Shown here: piece after piece, positions 58,701 through 64,000 of the stretch
Position numbering within the stretch: position 1 is the first letter of the stretch
Layout of the letters: every line of letters begins with the position of its first letter
Program-made: the position numbers and the translations under genes
The notes under the pieces: model-generated
Seen by the model: the letters and a program-made list of their open reading frames with translations, nothing else
The model's database searches: none
Told to the model about the DNA's origin: nothing
Assembly (NCBI GenBank): GCA_963969365.1
Contig: OZ017762.1
Location: 930,001-994,000 of the forward strand
DNA length: 64,000 bases
Source of the DNA: Asterochloris sp. CNOR1
Lineage: Eukaryota > Chlorophyta > Trebouxiophyceae > Trebouxiales > Trebouxiaceae
Direction of reading: 5' to 3'

Positions 58701-61700
58701 GGCATCGGTGTGCAGCACCAGCACGCGCACAGAGCGTGGCAGCAGCTGCAGTGGAGAAGCACCATTGAGTCGCACTTCTGTGAGTTTGGGAGTAGCTAGC
58801 ATCGGCGCGCAGCACCAGCACGCAGAGAGCGGGGCAGCAGCTGCAGTGAAGAAGCACCGTCGAGTCACAACTCTGAACTCACAGCAGGGGCAACTGGGCA
58901 GGCATCAAGAATTGGCTGCAGGCAGGTGCACTTGTTGAGCATGTAGCACCCCCTGCTGCCTCATCTGTTGCACCAGTTGTTGCAGGCACGGAGCTGGTGC
59001 AATCTTTCGCTGCTGTGGCCAAGCTACGATGCACAGATTGCAGGCTGCAGACCCTCGTGCTGGGCTGTGCAGGGGCAGTACAGGCTCATGACAGGGCAAG
59101 CTGTGGAAGCAGCACAAGCACAATCACCCAGCGGAGCAAGGCGTGCGGGCCAGTTACTCCACCAGGCAAGCAGCTGACCCTTGGTGCAGCGCAGATAAGC
59201 TGCAAGGGAAGCAGAGAGGCGACAGCTGACAGCAGCAAGTTGCCTTCTGAGCAGGCACAGCAGCAGCCATGAGTTGAGGCAGCGATCACCTGCAGGATGT
59301 CAGGTACAGGAGCCTCCACCGCCAGCACGCTTGCCAGGGGCCCAGCCGCCTGTAGCTGTTGCAGGCACTGCTGGTAGGTGGCGTGGGAGGGCCAGGCAGG
59401 CTGGCTCAGTCTCAGAGCATCTCGCAGGCGCAGCAGCAGGACCTCGGGTGCCTACAGGGCAGAATGAGCAGGCCTGAACGAGGCTTGACCTTTGCGTAGC
59501 ATGTCGATGCAGCTCTGCGGGTACAGCATATTGCAAGTGCCACATCTATGGCCATGCACGCATGCTGAAGCAGCCCTGTCAGCTGAATGAATCAAATTGG
59601 TCCATCAGCATACCTGTGCAGGTGCAGCAGCCCTGTAGACTCCCTCCAGGCGCCTGACTGCAGCACAGCTCTGTGCAGCCGCCACCCACTCAGCCGCCTC
59701 TGTCAGCTGTTGCAGGTGCAGGTGGCTTGCAGCAGCCTCCTCAGCTGCAGCCCGAGCTGTCTGTAGGTCCCCAGCTGTGATGGCTGCCCTGTACACTGGG
59801 TGGAGGGCCTGGACGGCCTCCTGCAGGCTGGCCTGCGCCTACAGGCAACAGGCAGCGTGAGGCATTCAGTGCGGGCTGCTTTGCATCCCTGGTCAAGGAG
59901 TGCCGGCAAGTGCCATGTGCTACACGGGGGGTCATCTCTGGCTCAGTGCCGGCATTCCTTTCAGCAGTGATGTGAAGGAGCATCATTGATGTGTGGGGGG
60001 TGACAGGTAATCTGTCGGGGCAATGCTGGCCGCCCGCATGCAGGACAGTGTGAGAGCGACACACCATGTTTCTGCAGCCCTGTGATGCACCACAGCAGCT
60101 GCCTGCCCAGACAGCAGTAAGAGCCGAGGCATATTTTGCACAGGAACACGTGCTGCATATTGTCAGTCGGTCTGTACTGTCATCACACCATTGCAATGTG
60201 GCCTGTGTTTGATCGTCCATTCACCTGCACCTCCTTGCTGGACAGCTCTGCAGGCGGCGCCTCTGCAATCTGTTGGGCCCCAGCGCCGCCCACAGCTGCT
60301 GCCCCCGCTGCAGGGGCTTGCGGGGCTGCTGCAGCATTTGCGCCGGACCGTGAGGGGGGTCTGGAGCCTGCTCCTGTCCTGGATGGTGGCCTCGCACCTG
60401 CAGAGTGAGGTGCATGCAGCAGCAGCTGAACGGAGGTGGCGCAACGCACCGAGGGTCACTACAAACGCCAAGATGGCAGCACAGCACATGCAGGCAGGCC
60501 GACCATGCCTGGCTTGGTTGACAGACAAGGCAACACCATATGTCAAGCCAACATTTGAACCAATTGAGCAGCAGCCTGTACACTGCTTCCATCAGCCAAC
60601 CTGTTCCTGGTGCTGCAGCAGCAGCGTTCACACTGCCTGCAGCCGAAGGCGGCCTGATGAAAGCTGCTGGTGCCGCAACAGAGTTTGCAGCTGGTGTGCT
60701 GCCCAGGGGATCAAGCCGCTTCTGCTGCCTTGCAACCTCGGCCTGCGCCTGTGCAGCAGACAGCTGCTGCCGAGCCAGAAACTGTCGCGCACAGCAGGCT
60801 GCCAGCTGAGAAGCCAGCTGCAAAACTGGTGCCTGCGACAGGGCTCCTGCAGCCTGGGCTGCATCGAGCGCCTGCTGTGCTAGGCTTGGCCCCGATGCCT
60901 GTAATGAAAGTCATGCTGGTTGGCTCTGTACTGACAGGCTGCTGCTCTCTTTGGATTGCAAGTGGAATCTAAGCAACTTGTGGTTGCTTTTGAGCAGTAG
61001 CGCTGGCACACATCAGGGCCCTGAAGCTTTCTTGGGACCGTGCCTAATGTACAAATTGCAGCTGCCTTGGCCAAGTTGCCCACCCTTGCAAATCATCATA
61101 ACACCACAACAAGCCTGCTGCTTGCAAGGATACTCACCTTGCCGGTAGCCTGGCTGTCTAGATACCTCTCCACCGCCGAAGCTGGCCGCCCCTCGATTCG
61201 TGGGAAGCTGGGCCGCCTCTGCTCCCTGTCACTTTCATCAAATTGCGCATCAGCCTCTGCCAGGGCGAGCAGCACACGGCTCCTGGCAGACAATGTATGG
61301 GCCAGCAGCCGGGCTGCAAGCGTGGTGCCTGCACAAGATGATATGCAGCCGATCAGTAACAAAGCAAGCTGTACTGCATGATGTCTTGCCTTTGTTGATG
61401 TCCTGTCAAGGTGTACCCCTGCTAGCATGCAGCATACGCAGAGCACACTCCCACTGCCTGCTTGAAGATGTGGTGTGACCCCTGTGCCACACTGGCCATC
61501 TAACCTTCTGCAGGTGAGGGACTAGCCTCGCTTCCCTCCTTGACATCCCGAGGGGTGGCAGCGGCACTGACAGTGGCACTGGCAGCAGCACTGGCAGCGG
61601 CACTGGTAGCACCGCTGCCAGCCGCTGCTGCCCCCTTGACCGGGCTGGCACGCCTGGCACCTGCCTCAGCAGGCTTGCCCGGGCTGGGCAGCGGCTGAGC

Positions 61701-64000
61701 AGCAACAGGCACAGGGCTGACAGGGCGGCTCTGAATGAGCCGGAGGGGAGGCAGGCCAGCTGCCCTGCGAGCCCCTGAGCCGTTGTCTGCACTCACATGC
61801 ATCTCTCGTGCCTGAACCTCTGCCACCTGCACCCCAACCTCGATTGCATCATCTTGCAGGCTTGTCACCGGTCCTGCTGGCGCAAGTGTTTCAGGACCCA
61901 GATGATTGAAAAGCATGCACATGCTCCAGCACACTTGGACACCTTTCACATGCTGCAATCAGCAGTCATACAGGGTACAGCATAGCGCTCAGGCTCAGGC
62001 CATGATGCATGTTGCCTATGCTGCCAGCGCAGTACCTGCAGGATGTTGAGAGCCTCCTTCAGCATCAAGCGTGTGTCGCTGCTGCCCTCTTGTGCCTCTG
62101 TGCAGGCCTGACGACGAAGCAAGTCAGCCTGAGCTAACAGGGCTTGCACATGAATCGGGACCGAGCCTGCAGCACACCAATGTCACCATGTGACTTGCCT
62201 ATATCAAAGGCCCTGAATATATGCAATGCCAGTGGATTTGAGCAGAAACAGCAGGAGTGCGCTGCAGCATAGCCTCACCATACTGAGACACTGTATTTAC
62301 TGCAGTACGCAGGCTGATCAGGGCTGTATCTGCACTGCTGCTAGCAGCTGTGAGTGATTCCTGGCCCAGCATCAGCTGCAGCTGAGCAACTGCCATGGCA
62401 GCATCTGCGCTGGCAGGGCTGTCCCTGCACCAAAGACCACAAACATTCAGGCACAGCTCGAGCAGTGCTCCTGTCTGCTGTTGCATGCAGGCACCTGGCG
62501 CCTGGGCCTTGGCCGCCCTGCAGGCCACAGCAGCCCACTGACAATGACCCAAGACACTGTGCTGCCATGCGCACAGCATGGGTGTCATTGCTGGCAGCCC
62601 TGTGAGGCGGACAGCAGGGGTGCAGCAACACACATCAAACCCCAGGGCTGCTCTGTCCACGGCCACCGCTGGGGGGCAGGTCGAGTAAGCAGGTCATTGC
62701 TCATCGAACCAGCTGCTGGCAGAATCTTGCAGCACAGCACATCAACTGTGTTTTGCTGCAGAGGTGTGGAAGGCAGTTGCTGTACTATTACCATGCTGCT
62801 CATGCACTACATTGGCATCTCAATCTTCCGGCTGAAGCAATGCAGCTGTCAAGATGATCCTATAAGAGAGGAAATCAGAAGATTTCAGCCTCGCTCCTGT
62901 ATCTGAGATACTCCAAGAAGCTTACCTGGCTATCTGATGGAGCATGGCGGCAGCCCCCTCAAGGGCCTGCTTCGCATCCAGCAAGCCTCCCCTCATCTGC
63001 AGCCGAGCCTGAGCGTACAGCTCAGCTGATTGCTGCCAGAAGGCCGCATCCCCTCCCTGCTGCTGTGCGTCCTGAACAAGCAGCACTGCTGCCCCTGGGC
63101 TGTTGGCCAGCACCTCCAAGCGGGCCAGGGACAGCAGGCATTCTGCCACAGATGTCGAGGCGCCTACTGCCTTGGCGTACCCCAAAGCCTCCGTCAGCAG
63201 CTCCTGTGTGTTCAGCAAGGGTTTGCAGGGGTTGGTATGCAAAGCCAAGTGCTGTGATTTGGTCAGTTACTTACAGCAGCTGTCCATGTCCAAACAGGGC
63301 ACACATTGGCTGCCAGATAATGTGCCAATGCTTGTGTGAGCAAACGATTGAGCACAGACGGCACAGAGTGTTCCTTCTTAAACAAAGAGGCACTAGGTGT
63401 CCAACGCGCTATGCCTCAAGCTATAGGGGTGGTCAGGTGGCTGTTCCTAGACACACCTGCAGCTGCCTCAAGCTATAAGGGTGGTCAGGTGGCTGTTTCT
63501 TAGACACCCCTGCAGCTGCCTCAAGCTTACAGGGTGGTCAGGTGGCTGTTTCTAAAACACACCAGCAACTGCCATGCTGGCTGACGCCAGGGGCTCTTAC
63601 CTTAGCTGCAGCATATTCGCCGTTGACTGCCAGGCTCATGCCCAGCTCCCTCCAGGCATCAGCGGCAGACAATGGCTGCACAACACCCAGGGCCTGCTGT
63701 ACCACAGTGGCAACTCCTGCGGCACAGCGCAAGCAATCAGGAGGAGCGCTGAAAGTGCCCAAGCTGGCAGTACCTTGGGGTGCTGCATGAACAATCCATG
63801 CAGAGTCTGAGTCTACGTCTCAGTGGACGATCACACACACTCACCATAACCAACACAAGGTGGCCTATTTGCGGTTGCTGTGCTGCCCTGTAGAAGAGGA
63901 TGTCTTTTACAGATACCACCTTAGACTACCTTGTTGTGGAGTTGCTGACTTCTGACTGCGCCTTGGGGCCCCAGTCACTGGGCGACCCCCGGGAGGTGCA
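55718..64000 (-). CDS. CFAP46-like ciliary helical-repeat protein (N-terminus beyond window)
   Basis: The gene runs off the right edge; only the C-terminal part is present. The last exons are phase-consistent: 57408-57202 (LQPVLLLADPLLEGLPLEAL), 57025-56945 (VVRDFSLHVQHSRL), 56767-56533 (NMAYIVDPRKE, then QQWGKEWTGVAG), 56308-56119 (LLYCGMGAFLNYVSAEA) and 55970-55718 (TAALLSLRGAAAVVSNVLPS, then TGA). From memory of the family, the order PLEAL, RDFSL, YIVDP, YGMxxFL and ALLSLxG...VxNxxP is the C-terminus of CFAP46 (FAP46), a TPR protein of the ciliary central-pair C1d projection. Upstream exons encode helical, Ala/Gln-rich repeats: about 63230-62925, 62590-62280, 62160-62035, 61330-61140, 60900-60590, 59840-59610 and 59455-59300 (EVLLLRLRDALRLSQPAW). 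Low-complexity linkers lie at 61860-61500 and 60410-60230. The 57202 junction uses a GC donor (TTGCAG/GCAAGC). The coding call is strong; the name needs a profile search. Confidence 0.72.
58261..58292 (+). repeat. G-rich tract, possible G-quadruplex
   Basis: Runs of 8, 6 and 7 G residues separated by single A or CA lie on the plus strand, inside an intron of the minus-strand CFAP46-like gene. The transcript would carry the C-rich strand, so any quadruplex would form on the non-template DNA rather than the RNA. Confidence 0.6.
58700..58885 (-). repeat. Two direct units of about 95 bp in the CFAP46-like gene
   Basis: GCAGCACCAGCACGC followed by AGCAGCTGCAGTG(G/A)AGAAGCACC and GAGTC occurs at about 58711-58775 and again at about 58807-58868. 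On the minus strand one unit reads LLPRSVRVLVLHTDAS, which may be the end of a true exon; the other is its duplicate. Confidence 0.8.
63413..63572 (-). repeat. Three tandem units of about 53 bp
   Basis: GCCTCAAGCTATAGGGGTGG, then TCAGGTGGCTGTT and AGACACACCTGCAGCT, repeats three times with few differences. It lies in an intron beside the exon at about 63720-63605, whose donor side (CTTACCTTAGC) is close by. The near identity points to recent expansion. Confidence 0.92.

Overview
The window is nuclear DNA of a green alga (Chlorophyta), most likely a trebouxiophyte or close relative. The evidence is a very intron-dense layout, plastid-targeted proteins (SufB, a Tat-type thylakoid-lumen protein), plant-type gene families, acceptors that nearly all read CTGCAG, and many CAG/CTG-rich introns. 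I see no bacterial operons, rRNA, tRNA, CRISPR array or intact transposon. Gene models were built by hand from coding exons. Several are confirmed because the summed exons keep one open frame: cGMP-dependent protein kinase 23 exons/1065 aa, SufB 10 exons/551 aa, MRS2-type Mg transporter 13 exons/674 aa, FSH-type hydrolase 7 exons/212 aa, CSTPP1-like protein 6 exons/289 aa, lumenal DUF6816-like protein 6 exons/392 aa, small LEA-like protein 5 exons/104 aa.

Layout: 1-2500 holds a diverged 300-bp direct repeat and a partly resolved plus-strand membrane protein. 2624-6275 (+) encodes a thylakoid-lumen protein with a twin-arginine signal. 6562-14211 (-) encodes an NT-C2 plus coiled-coil protein. 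15286-27560 (-) is a cGMP-dependent protein kinase with four cyclic-nucleotide domains and an MGC acylation start. It is head-to-head with sufB (28290-33512, +). 34081-39634 (-) is an unrecognised gene, head-to-head with a CSTPP1/C11orf49-like gene (39711-41518, +). 41721-43629 (-) is an FSH1-family serine hydrolase. 44314-45117 may hold a low-complexity hypothetical gene. 45872-54571 (+) is the MRS2/CorA transporter and 54696-55576 (+) a small hydrophilic protein. 55718 to the right edge (-) is a large helical-repeat protein whose C-terminus resembles CFAP46 of the ciliary central pair.

The genes are not one pathway: they cover plastid Fe-S assembly, thylakoid lumen, Mg transport, cyclic-nucleotide signalling and cilia. 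Two likely ciliary genes and a cGMP kinase suggest an alga that makes, or recently made, flagellated cells; this is inference. The most unusual property is shared by nearly all genes here: introns contain one to several decayed tandem copies of the neighbouring exon-intron junction (exon edge plus donor or acceptor), so introns appear to grow by repeated duplication of their own splice sites. A second shared property is frequent GC-AG introns: five are supported by reading frame or a catalytic motif, and a sixth is likely.
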